Assembly: GCF_025994435.1 (NCBI RefSeq)
Contig: NZ_BAQK01000067.1
Coordinates: 109,996-173,995, forward strand
Direction of reading: 5' to 3'
From: Gluconacetobacter johannae
Lineage (GTDB): Bacteria > Pseudomonadota > Alphaproteobacteria > Acetobacterales > Acetobacteraceae
Length of the DNA stretch: 64,000 nt
Shown here: positions 47,686 to 55,929 of the stretch, piece by piece
Position numbering within the stretch: the stretch's first letter is position 1
Layout of the letters: each line of letters opens with the position of its first letter
Position numbers and translations under genes: made by a program
The notes under the pieces: model-generated
The model's input: only the letters and a program-made list of their open reading frames with translations
The model's database searches: none
What the model was told of the DNA's origin: nothing

Positions 47686-49101
47686 TCAGCCCCTGCGCCG
47701 CCGGGCCACCACCAGCCCGACCAGCGCCAGCAGCACGACCACCGCCCCCGCCAGCGCCGGCACGATGTAGCCCCCTACCCGCGCCAGCAAGGGCTTCGGC
47801 CCCCCGTGGCGGATCGACGCCACATCGGCCGCCGAGATCTTCACCGCCGGGTTGCCGAAGTGCGTCAGCACATAGTTGCCAACGTCGGCGACATCCTGAT
47901 CCGACAGTTCATCGACATAGGACCCGTGCGAAAAGCCGGGCATGAAGACATGCTGGCCGCCCACCGTCCGGTCAACGCCCTCCACGATGGCGGCGATCAG
48001 GTTGTCGGGGGTCGAGGCCCCGGTCGCCGTATTGTGGAACAGCTGCGGATAATAGCTGTCCCGGCTGCCCTGGCCGCCGGGCTGATGGCAGGCCGCGCAA
48101 TCGCCGGAGAAGATCTTCTCGCCATTGTCCAGCGTGCCGGATACGCCACGCAGGGCGGCCTCACGGCCCGACGCCATGCCGAAGGACTCGCGCGGCCGGC
48201 TGTCGGCCGCGTCGCGGAGGGCGGGCACCTGCCGGACATAGGCCACGATCGCCTTCAAATCGTCATCGGTCAGATACTGGAAGCTGTGCTCGATCGCCTC
48301 GGCCATCGGGCCGGCCGCCTGGGCCTTGCCGGGGACGTCGCCGGTCTTCAGGTAGCGGAACAGATCGTCGCTGCTCCAGTTGCCGATGCCGCTGACCGGG
48401 TCGGGCGTGATGTTCGGCGCGATCCAGGCCCCCAGCGACGCACCGCCCAGTTCCTTGCCGCCGATTTCGGCCATCATCACGTTGCGCGGCGTATGGCAGG
48501 TGTCGCAATGCCCCAGCCCGATGGCCAGGTACGCCCCGCGATTGACCTCGGCCGACTTGGCCGGATCGGGCGCGAAGCGCGTATTGTCCAGGTACAGCGC
48601 GTTCCAGACCATCATCGAGAAACGCAGGTTGAACGGGAACGGCAGATGCGTCGCCGGCGGCCGTTCGTCGACCGGACGGACCTCCTGCATGAAATACACA
48701 TACAGGGCATGGATGTCCGCGTCCGTCAGCCTGGCGTAGGACGTGTAGGGCATCGCCGGGTAGAGGCGCGCGCCATCGCCGCGAATACCCTCGCGCACCG
48801 CGCGGCCGAACTGGGCCTCGGTATAGGCGCCGATGCCCGCGACCTTCGACGGCGTGATGTTCGCCGCATAGATCGACCCCAGTGGCGAGGCGATGCCATA
48901 GCCGCCGGCGAACGGCCTGCCGCCGTGCGGCGTGGTGTGACAGGCGGCGCAGTCGGCGGCGGTCGCCAGATAGCGCCCGCGCGCGACCAGCGCCGCGTCT
49001 CCGCCCGCATCCTGCGCCAGGGCGACGCCGGTCATCGACATCACGCCCAGCGCGGGGCCCAGCACATATCGGCCCCAGGCGGCCCGACCCTTGCCGATCA
49101 T
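47686..49101 (-). CDS. Triheme cytochrome c subunit of FAD-dependent sugar (sorbitol/fructose-type) dehydrogenase
   Basis: A 471 aa periplasmic protein with a signal peptide and three heme-binding CxxCH motifs: C51-AACH, C199-DTCH and C335-AACH. Each domain continues with the expected distal Met regions (PAMPYTSYARL, VFMPGFSHGSY). This is the AdhB/GndC-type cytochrome of acetic acid bacterium dehydrogenases, which carries electrons from the flavoprotein to ubiquinone. The C-terminus has a clear membrane helix (IVPALAGAVVVLLALVGLVV) ending RRRRG, so it anchors the complex. The start at 49101 overlaps the flavoprotein stop by four bases. Heme attachment would use the ccm operon at 10.3-15.7 kb. 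Confidence 0.93.
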   Translation of the reverse strand: MIGKGRAAWGRYVLGPALGVMSMTGVALAQDAGGDAALVARGRYLATAADCAACHTTPHGGRPFAGGYGIASPLGSIYAANITPSKVAGIGAYTEAQFGRAVREGIRGDGARLYPAMPYTSYARLTDADIHALYVYFMQEVRPVDERPPATHLPFPFNLRFSMMVWNALYLDNTRFAPDPAKSAEVNRGAYLAIGLGHCDTCHTPRNVMMAEIGGKELGGASLGAWIAPNITPDPVSGIGNWSSDDLFRYLKTGDVPGKAQAAGPMAEAIEHSFQYLTDDDLKAIVAYVRQVPALRDAADSRPRESFGMASGREAALRGVSGTLDNGEKIFSGDCAACHQPGGQGSRDSYYPQLFHNTATGASTPDNLIAAIVEGVDRTVGGQHVFMPGFSHGSYVDELSDQDVADVGNYVLTHFGNPAVKISAADVASIRHGGPKPLLARVGGYIVPALAGAVVVLLALVGLVVARRRRG

Positions 49102-50756
49102 GCCCGGCCTCCCTGGAAATCGGCCTGCATCGAATCGGCGGCCTTGATCCCCAGCGCCACCATGCTCAACGTCGTGTTCACGACGCTGGCCGACGGCATG
49201 GCGCCGCCGCCGGGCAGCCACAGGTTCGCATGGTCATGCGCGCGGCAATCGCCATCGACCACCGAATCCTTCGGGTCGCTGCCCATGATGGCGCCGCCCA
49301 TGATATGGTTGTTGGCGTTGAACGAGGTGGTGACGCGCAGTTCCGTCCCCCCCAGCAGGCCCGCCACCTGCTTGATCTGCTCGGCGGCGGCAACCGCGCC
49401 TTTGCGAACGTACTCGCCGACATCGTAATGGATGTCCGGGCAGGCCAGGCCCAGCGGATCACGCCGCGTCCTGCTCAACGTCAGGCGGTTGTCCGGGTCG
49501 GGCAGCGGCTCCAGACTGACCGACAGATCCACGCCGCAGGCCGCGCGCCGGCGGATCTCGTCTTCCAGCGCCTGCCCGACCAGGCCCAGTTCCAGCGCCT
49601 GCTGCGTCGCGGGGCCGACACGGCTGATATTGTTCAGGATCATCTTGTTGGCGGAATAGCTGCTGCGGAACCCGCCGTCGCGCGGGCCGACGATGCAGCT
49701 GCTCTGCGCCGGGCCACGCCCGAACCACAGCGGCTCGTTGGCCAGGAACGTGGCGTGCACGCCCGAATGGTCCATCATGTTCCGCCCGACCTGGTCGGAC
49801 GAATTGGCGATGCCGGTGGGGTTGCGTTCGTTCGCCGCCAGCAGCAGCAGGCGCGGCGTCTCGATGCCGTTGCAGGCCAGGACGAAGGTACGGCCCGTCG
49901 CCTTGTGCGATTTCCTCTCCGCGTCATACCAATGGATGGCGGTCACACGGTTTTTCTCGTCGGTGTCGATGCGGTACGCGACGGCCTGGTCCAGCACCAC
50001 CGCGCCGGCATCCTCGGCCTTCACGACATGCTGGATGCCGTTGTACATCGCGCCGATCGGGCAGATCGGCTGGCAGTTGTTGTTGCCGCAGCACGACGGA
50101 CGGTCCTCGAACGGCTGGATGCTGCGCCCCTGCGGAATGGGAACCAGGCGGAAGCCATGCGGGTTGACCAGTTCGGCCACGCGGCGATCGCCATAGCCGA
50201 ACGGGATCATGTCGCGCGGATACGGGCGGCTGCGCTCGCGCGGGGATTGCAGGTCCGGATCGTGCGGGCCGGAAACGCCCATCGCCTCCTCGGCGCGGCA
50301 GTAATAGGGTTCCAGATCGTCGTAGGAAATCGCCCAGTCACGGCCGACGCCGTAATTGGTCTTCATCCGGAAATCGGCCGGCAGATGCCGCCAGCAGGAC
50401 GCGGCCCAGTGCCAGGTCGTGCCGCCGACAGTTCGCAGATAGCCCTGCTGGAACGCCGAACCGTCCGGCCCACTGAGCCCGACATAATCGTTCGCGGGGA
50501 AGTACAGCGGCGCCGGGGCCAGCGGCGCCTGCGGATACAGGCCCTGGAAATCCGAATGGACCCGGTTGTGGAACGACATGTTCCGCCAGTTCTCGACGAT
50601 GTCGGACCGCTTCAGCCGCAATCCGGCTTCCAGCATCACGACGGAATGTCCGGCCGCGGCCAACTGGTGGGCGATAACCGCCCCGACAACGCCGGAACCA
50701 ACGATGACGACATCGGCCGTGACGTCGCCGGAACCGGAAAAACTGGGATGCGCCAC
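49098..50756 (-). CDS. GMC-family flavoprotein subunit of sorbitol/fructose-type dehydrogenase
   Basis: The 552 aa catalytic subunit, with FAD-binding GSGVVGAVIAHQLAAAG near residue 20 and the GMC C-terminal histidine region (NNHIMGGAIMGSD, then PSASVVNTTLSMVALG). Cysteines C222, C223, C228 and C232 (SCCGNNNCQPIC) have the CC-x4-C-x3-C spacing known to hold a 3Fe-4S cluster in bacterial FAD-glucose dehydrogenase. No signal peptide: such subunits are exported with the Tat-bearing small subunit. The start is GTG at 50756, with AAGGAA upstream and the small-subunit stop just before. The substrate is inferred only from the small subunit family. Confidence 0.92.
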   Translation of the reverse strand: MAHPSFSGSGDVTADVVIVGSGVVGAVIAHQLAAAGHSVVMLEAGLRLKRSDIVENWRNMSFHNRVHSDFQGLYPQAPLAPAPLYFPANDYVGLSGPDGSAFQQGYLRTVGGTTWHWAASCWRHLPADFRMKTNYGVGRDWAISYDDLEPYYCRAEEAMGVSGPHDPDLQSPRERSRPYPRDMIPFGYGDRRVAELVNPHGFRLVPIPQGRSIQPFEDRPSCCGNNNCQPICPIGAMYNGIQHVVKAEDAGAVVLDQAVAYRIDTDEKNRVTAIHWYDAERKSHKATGRTFVLACNGIETPRLLLLAANERNPTGIANSSDQVGRNMMDHSGVHATFLANEPLWFGRGPAQSSCIVGPRDGGFRSSYSANKMILNNISRVGPATQQALELGLVGQALEDEIRRRAACGVDLSVSLEPLPDPDNRLTLSRTRRDPLGLACPDIHYDVGEYVRKGAVAAAEQIKQVAGLLGGTELRVTTSFNANNHIMGGAIMGSDPKDSVVDGDCRAHDHANLWLPGGGAMPSASVVNTTLSMVALGIKAADSMQADFQGGRA

Positions 50757-50759
50757 GGA

Positions 50760-51416
50760 TCAGTGTTCCTTCGCGGGGGGCTTGGTGGGCAGGATCTTCG
50801 ACTGCGGCGGCGGCGGGGACTGGATACCGACCGGCGGCGGCGCCGGGGCGGGAACCGGGACGGGCGACGCAACCGGCACGCCCAGCGGCGGCGGCGCCTC
50901 GGTCCACCAGGCGGGGGCCGCGAAGCAGTAGGTCGGCACCGGCAGGGCGTCGCGGGTGGGCCGGTACATCAGCGCGTCGTGATAGGCGACCATCGGCGCA
51001 TTGGTCCTGTCCTGCACCGACCCGGTGAACCAGGCCGCGACCAGGCCCAGCATCGTCTGCCGCTGATTGGCTTCCTCGGCACGGGCCAGGATTTCCTCGG
51101 GCGTGCCGCCGGCCCCGACCACGTGCGACAGGGCCTCGATCCTGGCGCCATAACCAGGGAAAGTCCGAACCATGGCCGCGAACAGGCGCGTCGCGATGTC
51201 GGGGTTCAGGTCCTGATGGCCCGTCACGGCCCTGGATACGGCAAGGAAACGGGCCTCGTCCGCACTCGGCACGCGCGCCGCCGCCTGGCCGGGGGCCAGC
51301 ATGTCGGGCGCCAGGGTCGATACGCCGGCCGCCGCCGTCGCCATCATCAGGGTCCGGCGGCTGACGCCGGGCGGAGGTTCGACCGTATCGGGGCCGGTCC
51401 GTAAAGGGTCGCTCAT
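50760..51416 (-). CDS. Tat-exported small subunit of sorbitol/fructose-type dehydrogenase
   Basis: A 218 aa protein with a twin-arginine signal (GVSRRTLMMATAAAGVSTLA). The mature domain matches the FAD-SLDH small-subunit family: FLAVSRAVTGHQDLNPDIAT, then MLGLVAAWFTGSV, MVAYHDALMYRPTRDALPVP and CFAAPAWWTEAPPP. The small subunit is needed for folding and Tat export of the flavoprotein. A Pro-rich C-terminal extension of about 45 residues (PVPVPAPAPPP and similar) follows the domain and is unusual. It precedes the GMC gene by three bases; the ATG at 51416 is the family start. Confidence 0.88.
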   Translation of the reverse strand: MSDPLRTGPDTVEPPPGVSRRTLMMATAAAGVSTLAPDMLAPGQAAARVPSADEARFLAVSRAVTGHQDLNPDIATRLFAAMVRTFPGYGARIEALSHVVGAGGTPEEILARAEEANQRQTMLGLVAAWFTGSVQDRTNAPMVAYHDALMYRPTRDALPVPTYCFAAPAWWTEAPPPLGVPVASPVPVPAPAPPPVGIQSPPPPQSKILPTKPPAKEH

Positions 51417-51512
51417 CGTCTTGTCACTCCAGCGGAGGCCGTGTGTCGTGCGCCGCGCGACGGGCGTGATGGGCATTCATGCGCCGGGCGGCAGGGCATT
51501 TCGGAAGGGGGC

Positions 51513-52016
51513 CTAGTTCGGGCCGGGGGCGGCGGGCAGCGTCGCCATGCCGGCTTCGGCGGCCATCTCGTCCTGGGCGTTGGACCCGCCGCTGACCCCG
51601 ATGGCGCCCACAGGCCGGCCGTCCTGCAAAACGGGAATGCCGCCCGCCGCCGGCATGGCGTCGGGCAGGGCCAGCACGGCCATCTTCCCGCCCGCCAGGG
51701 CCTGTTCGAAGGCGCTGGAAGGCCTTTTGTAGAAGACGGCGCTGCGGGCCTTGCGCTCGGCCAGGGTCAGGCTGGCCAGTTGCGCGCCCTCCATCCGCTC
51801 CACCAAAATCGGATGTCCGCCGCCATCGACCACCGTCACCGCGACCGAGGTGTGGTTTTCGACGGCCTTCCCTTCGGCGGCGCGGGCCATGGCGCGGGCC
51901 TGCTCCAGCGTCAGGGTGCCGGCCTCGCGGGCCACGGCGTCGTTCTGGCGAATCATGGGCAGGACCGTAGCCGCCCCCGCGAGAAACGATATTAAAAAAT
52001 GCTTTTTATTCATCAT
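51513..52016 (-). CDS. Exported GlcG/HbpS-like (DUF336) protein
   Basis: A 167 aa protein with an N-terminal hydrophobic signal (KKHFLISFLAGAATVLPMI) and a single GlcG/HbpS domain: LTLEQARAMARAAEGKA, VAVTVVDGGGHPILVERM, TLAERKARSAVFYKRPS and the glycine-rich GGIPVLQDGRPVGAIGVSGG with the ending EMAAEAGM. Relatives bind heme or degrade it, or act in glycolate use; many are encoded beside periplasmic dehydrogenases. Tandem ATGs at 52016 and 52013 are possible starts. It lies between the two dehydrogenase complexes, separated from the upstream cytochrome gene by a terminator-like hairpin. Confidence 0.88.
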   Translation of the reverse strand: MMNKKHFLISFLAGAATVLPMIRQNDAVAREAGTLTLEQARAMARAAEGKAVENHTSVAVTVVDGGGHPILVERMEGAQLASLTLAERKARSAVFYKRPSSAFEQALAGGKMAVLALPDAMPAAGGIPVLQDGRPVGAIGVSGGSNAQDEMAAEAGMATLPAAPGPN

Positions 52017-52046
52017 GATTTCCAGGGGGCTTCGCAAGACGTGCTG

Positions 52047-52086
52047 AAAACGGGACAGCCCGCCCCCGCGAAAGGACGGGCTGTCC
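52047..52086 (-). terminator. Terminator/attenuator-like hairpin between the two dehydrogenase complexes
   Basis: A 10-bp stem, GGACAGCCCG (52053-52062) with CGGGCTGTCC (52077-52086), loop 14 bases, followed on the minus strand by CGTTTT. It lies 12 bases after the cytochrome stop and 30 bases before glcG. The short T-run suggests partial termination. Confidence 0.55.
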
Positions 52087-52098
52087 GGATCATTCCGC

Positions 52099-53451
52099 TC
52101 AGTTCAGCGGCACTGCCGCGTCGCCTTCCGTCCTGGGCAGGGCCTTGCGTACGCGGGCCACGTCCTGCGCCGTCGCCGGCGCCGCGTCGTTGCCCCACGC
52201 CTTGCGAATAAAGCTGACGACATCAGCCACTTTCTCGTCGGACAGCCGGGTGGCGAAGCCCGGCATGACGAAGGCGGACGGCGCCTGGTGCGTGGCGCGC
52301 AGAATATCGCCTGTCAGAACGATGTGGATCAGCGAATCCGGCGCCTTGTCCATCACCACCGGGTTGCCCGCCAGCGGCGGGAACACGGTCGGGTAGCCCT
52401 GTCCGTCGGTCCGGTGACAGGCCGCGCAGTTATCGACATAGGTGCGCGCGCCACGGGCCGACAGGTCGCCCGCATGCAGCGCCGTCGCCAGCGTCGCGTC
52501 ATAGCGCCACGGCGTCTGCGTCGTATCGTGGGGCGGCAGCGACTTCAGATAGCGGGCGATCGCGTGCAGGTCCTCGTCCGTCAGATGCTGCGTGCCGTGC
52601 CCCACCGCGTCCGACATGCCGCCGAAGGCGGAACCGCGCCGGATGCGGCCGGTCTTGAGGAATTCGACGATATCGTCTTCGCTCCAGCGGCCCAGGCCGG
52701 TGCGGTTCTCGCCACGCAGGCTGGTCGGGATCCACCCGTCGATGACGCCGCCGCCGGACAGGAAACGGGTTCCGTCCGCGCCGGTCAGGGCGACTTCCTG
52801 CATGGTGATGCCACGCGGGGTGTGGCACGCGCCGCAATGGCCCGGACCTTCCACCAGGTAGGCGCCACGGGCCAGGACCGGGTCGTCGAACGGGCGCGCG
52901 CTTTTGGCCTGCGCGTCCTTGACCGACGGCGCGAACATCATCCGCCAGCCGATCAGCGGCCAGCGCATGGACAGTGGCCAGGGGAGGCTATTGGCCTTCA
53001 CCGTGCTGGCGACCGGCTTCACCCCCTGCATGAAATAGACATACAGCGCGTGGATGTCGGCGTCCGTCATCCGGGCGTAGGAGGGAAACGGCATCGCCGG
53101 ATACAGCGACGCTCCGTCGCGCCGCACGCCCTCGCGCACCGCGCGGGCGAACTCGGCCTCGGTATATCGGCCGATGCCGGTCTGGGGGTCGGGCGTGATG
53201 TTCGGCGCGTAGATGGTGCCCATCTGCAAGGCAAAGGGCAGGCCGCCGGCGAAGGGCACACCGCCCGGCGCCGTGTGGCAGGCCACGCAATCGGACGCAC
53301 GCGCGACATATTCGCCCTGCGCGACCAGGCCGGGCGCGGCGGCGGCCGGGGCCTGCGCGCGGGCCGGGGGAAGCATGGCCGGCCATCCGGCCAGCGCAAC
53401 GCCCAGCCCGCCGAACAGGGCCGCGGCGACGCCCCGCTTGAAATGTCTCAT
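52099..53451 (-). CDS. Triheme cytochrome c subunit of gluconate 2-dehydrogenase-type complex
   Basis: A 450 aa periplasmic cytochrome with signal peptide (FKRGVAAALFGGLGVALAGW) and three heme sites, C55-VACH, C206-GACH and C342-AACH. It parallels the other cytochrome of the cluster closely (GTIYAPNITPDPQTGIG, ADIHALYVYFMQGVKPV), so the two arose by duplication. Unlike that one it has no C-terminal membrane helix and ends with a soluble tail (RKALPRTEGDAAVPLN). It starts at the ATG at 53451, overlapping the flavoprotein stop (TGATG). It should transfer electrons from the flavoprotein to the quinone pool. Confidence 0.94.
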   Translation of the reverse strand: MRHFKRGVAAALFGGLGVALAGWPAMLPPARAQAPAAAAPGLVAQGEYVARASDCVACHTAPGGVPFAGGLPFALQMGTIYAPNITPDPQTGIGRYTEAEFARAVREGVRRDGASLYPAMPFPSYARMTDADIHALYVYFMQGVKPVASTVKANSLPWPLSMRWPLIGWRMMFAPSVKDAQAKSARPFDDPVLARGAYLVEGPGHCGACHTPRGITMQEVALTGADGTRFLSGGGVIDGWIPTSLRGENRTGLGRWSEDDIVEFLKTGRIRRGSAFGGMSDAVGHGTQHLTDEDLHAIARYLKSLPPHDTTQTPWRYDATLATALHAGDLSARGARTYVDNCAACHRTDGQGYPTVFPPLAGNPVVMDKAPDSLIHIVLTGDILRATHQAPSAFVMPGFATRLSDEKVADVVSFIRKAWGNDAAPATAQDVARVRKALPRTEGDAAVPLN

Positions 53452-55235
53452 CACAGCTGCACCAGCGGGCCGGGGTTCTTGAGGTAGGTCGTGCGAATAT
53501 GGTGCGCCGACCAGTAGGCAAGTGCCGCGACCATGCCGGTCGGGTTGTAGCCGGTGCCCTGCGGGAAGGCATTGGCGCCGATGACGAACACGTTCGACAC
53601 GTCCCAGCTTTGCAGGTACCGGTTCAGGGCGCTGGTCTTCGGGTCGTCGCCCATCACCGCCCCACCCGCCAGATGCGTGGTCTGGTAGAAGCGCGTGTCG
53701 AAATGCTCGCCCGGCTGGCGCTGGCCCAGATGCACGTCGCGCGCCCCCATGGCCTTCGTCACCTTGGCGATCTGGCTGACGACATACCGGTTCATGCGGA
53801 TGTCGTTGTCCTTCCAGTCGAAGGTCATACGCAGCATCGGCATGCCGTACGCGTCCTTCCAGGTCGGGTCCAGGTCCAGGTACACGTCGCGATAGGCCAT
53901 GTTGGTGCCGTGCGCGTCCATGCGAACCGAATGCTGGTAGGTGTCCACCATAGCCTTCTTCCAGGCCGAGCCCCAGTGCGGCGTGCCCGGCGGCCCGCCG
54001 ATCTTGGCGGCGGCGATGCCCTTGATGCCCGCCTGGTTCACCCAGACCGGCGACCCGCCGATAAAGCCCAGCGGCCCATGGTCGAAATTCTCGCTGTTGA
54101 AATCGTCGAAGGCGACCCCGCCGCCGCCTGTCCCGATAAACTGGTTCGTATAAACCGATTTATCGAACCAGGCGGTGGTGGTGGTCACGTTCTGGTAGAC
54201 GAAATTGCGCCCCACGACGCCTTCGTTCGCAACCGGATCATACGGCTTGCCGATGCCCGACAGCAGCATCAGGTGCACATTGTGGAACTGGAACGCGCTG
54301 ACGATCACCAGTTCGGCCGGCTGGAACACGTCGTTCCCGTTCCGGTCCAGATAGGTCACGCCCGTCGCCCTGGTCTTCGTGCCGTCAAGCTCGACACGCA
54401 GGACATGCGCTTCGGTACGCAGCTCGAAGTTCGGATCGGGGCGCAGCGCCGGCAGGATGTTCACGTTGGGCGATGCCTTCGAATACATGTAGCAGGCATA
54501 GCCGCTGCAATATCCGCAGAAATTGCATGGCCCCATCTGAACGCCATAGGGGTTGGTGTACTGCGCCGAGGCGTTGGCCGCCGGCATGGCATAGGGATGG
54601 AACCCCACCTCCTCGGCGGCCTTGCGGAACATGTTGGCGCCGTAGACATCCTTCAGCGCCGGCAGCGGGAAATGGTCGGACCGCGACGGGGCGAAGACGT
54701 TGCCCTTGCCGACGACCTGCCCGTTGACCGTATAGGCCTCGCCCGACGTGCCGAAGACTTTCTCCGCCTTGTCGAAGAACGGTTCCAGATCGTCATAGGT
54801 CACGCCGTAGTCCTGAAGATTCATCCCCTCGGGGATGAATTTCTCGCCGTATTTTTCCTTCACCTTCGTCCGCAGGATCAGATCGTCGGGCGGCATGCGA
54901 AAATGCACCCCCGACCAGTGCAGGCCGGCGCCCCCGACCCCCTCGCCCGGCAGGAACGCCGCCATCTGGCGATAGGGAAGCGCCGTCTGGTCGGACGAAT
55001 TACGGATTGTAACTGAAGTTTTCGACAGATTCTGAAAAATCTTGTGCCGGAAATTCCCCTCCAGCTCGTCGATCGAACCAGGGTAGGCGCCGTCGCTGGC
55101 CGTGCTGCGGTCGGCGCCGCGCTCCAGCATGACGACGGTCTGTCCGGCCTCGGTCAGTTCCTTGGCCAGGATCGAGCCCGCCCATCCGCCGCCGATCACC
55201 ACCGCATCGACGGGTTTCATCTTTATGCTTGCCAT
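53451..55235 (-). CDS. GMC flavoprotein subunit of gluconate 2-dehydrogenase-type complex
   Basis: The 594 aa catalytic subunit, with FAD-binding GGGWAGSILAKELTEAG near residue 15, a Gly-rich LPGEGVGGAGLHWSG substrate/FAD loop and the C-terminal GMC region (TTHLAGGAVMGDDPKT and NAFPQGTGYNPTGMVAALA). This ending is characteristic of gluconate- and 2-ketogluconate-dehydrogenase flavoproteins. Cys237, Cys240, Cys243 and Cys248 (PCNFCGYCSGYAC) form a C-x2-C-x2-C-x4-C cluster, unlike the motif of the other flavoprotein here; an iron-sulfur role is likely but inferred. There is no signal peptide; export would be with the Tat small subunit, whose gene ends two bases before. Gluconate versus 2-ketogluconate cannot be decided. 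Confidence 0.93.
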   Translation of the reverse strand: MASIKMKPVDAVVIGGGWAGSILAKELTEAGQTVVMLERGADRSTASDGAYPGSIDELEGNFRHKIFQNLSKTSVTIRNSSDQTALPYRQMAAFLPGEGVGGAGLHWSGVHFRMPPDDLILRTKVKEKYGEKFIPEGMNLQDYGVTYDDLEPFFDKAEKVFGTSGEAYTVNGQVVGKGNVFAPSRSDHFPLPALKDVYGANMFRKAAEEVGFHPYAMPAANASAQYTNPYGVQMGPCNFCGYCSGYACYMYSKASPNVNILPALRPDPNFELRTEAHVLRVELDGTKTRATGVTYLDRNGNDVFQPAELVIVSAFQFHNVHLMLLSGIGKPYDPVANEGVVGRNFVYQNVTTTTAWFDKSVYTNQFIGTGGGGVAFDDFNSENFDHGPLGFIGGSPVWVNQAGIKGIAAAKIGGPPGTPHWGSAWKKAMVDTYQHSVRMDAHGTNMAYRDVYLDLDPTWKDAYGMPMLRMTFDWKDNDIRMNRYVVSQIAKVTKAMGARDVHLGQRQPGEHFDTRFYQTTHLAGGAVMGDDPKTSALNRYLQSWDVSNVFVIGANAFPQGTGYNPTGMVAALAYWSAHHIRTTYLKNPGPLVQL

Positions 55236-55236
55236 A

Positions 55237-55929
55237 TCAGGCTGTTTCTCCGGAGATCGACACGGTGCCGAGAGGATACGGCTTGCCGTACTGATCGACC
55301 CAATCCATGAAGTCGGCCCGCGCGCCCGGGAAGCCGATCGTCGTCCATCCCCCCAGCCCCTTGTTACCCCCGTGGCTGGGGTCGGAGAACGCCCCTTCCA
55401 TGGTGTTGCCCAGAAGCTGCGCGAAGAAGACCTTGGCCGGCAGGTCGCCGAACAGCGTGTCGCCCGTCTCGAAGCCGGTCAGGATGGAATCGCGGGTGGC
55501 GGCATCCAGGTCCTGGAACGCCTTGCCGTATTTCGCCTGGACGAATGCCGCGGCCCCGGCAATGCCCTTGCGATAGATGTCGCGCGGCGCATAGGGAAGC
55601 TGGTAGCCGAGGTTGGCCGGACCCTGAACGAAAGGTGCCTGCATATACCACGATTTTCCAAAAGCGTATGGCGTGGCCATCTGCCGGTCGATGAATTCCG
55701 GCACCCCCAGGGCGATCGCGCCCGGACCGACCGCGTCCTGCGGGATCAGGCGATCGCATGCGGCATGCACGAACGCCCATTCCGCCGGGGTGAAGAAGGT
55801 CGGGGAATAGGCCGGTTCACTGGCGGAACGGGCGGAATGGACCGGCAGCGCGGTCGAGGTCAGCGCGGCGGCGCCGGCCAGACCCTGCATGAAGGTCCGG
55901 CGAGACGGGTCGGGGGGGGGCATCGTCAT
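55237..55929 (-). CDS. Gluconate 2-dehydrogenase subunit 3 (Tat-exported small subunit)
   Basis: A 230 aa protein with twin-Arg signal (DPSRRTFMQGLAGAAALTST) and the subunit 3 domain: FFTPAEWAFVHAACDRLIPQ, GALGVPEFIDRQM-like segment (here IALGVPEFIDRQMATPY), YRKGIAGAAAFVQAKYGKAF and GFETGDTLFGDLPAKVFFAQ. It serves as the Tat escort and scaffold for the flavoprotein. It is the first gene of the supercluster; start codons at 55929 and 55923 are both ATG, and no good ribosome binding site decides between them. Its promoter must lie in the AT-rich spacer that follows. Confidence 0.93.
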   Translation of the reverse strand: MTMPPPDPSRRTFMQGLAGAAALTSTALPVHSARSASEPAYSPTFFTPAEWAFVHAACDRLIPQDAVGPGAIALGVPEFIDRQMATPYAFGKSWYMQAPFVQGPANLGYQLPYAPRDIYRKGIAGAAAFVQAKYGKAFQDLDAATRDSILTGFETGDTLFGDLPAKVFFAQLLGNTMEGAFSDPSHGGNKGLGGWTTIGFPGARADFMDWVDQYGKPYPLGTVSISGETA

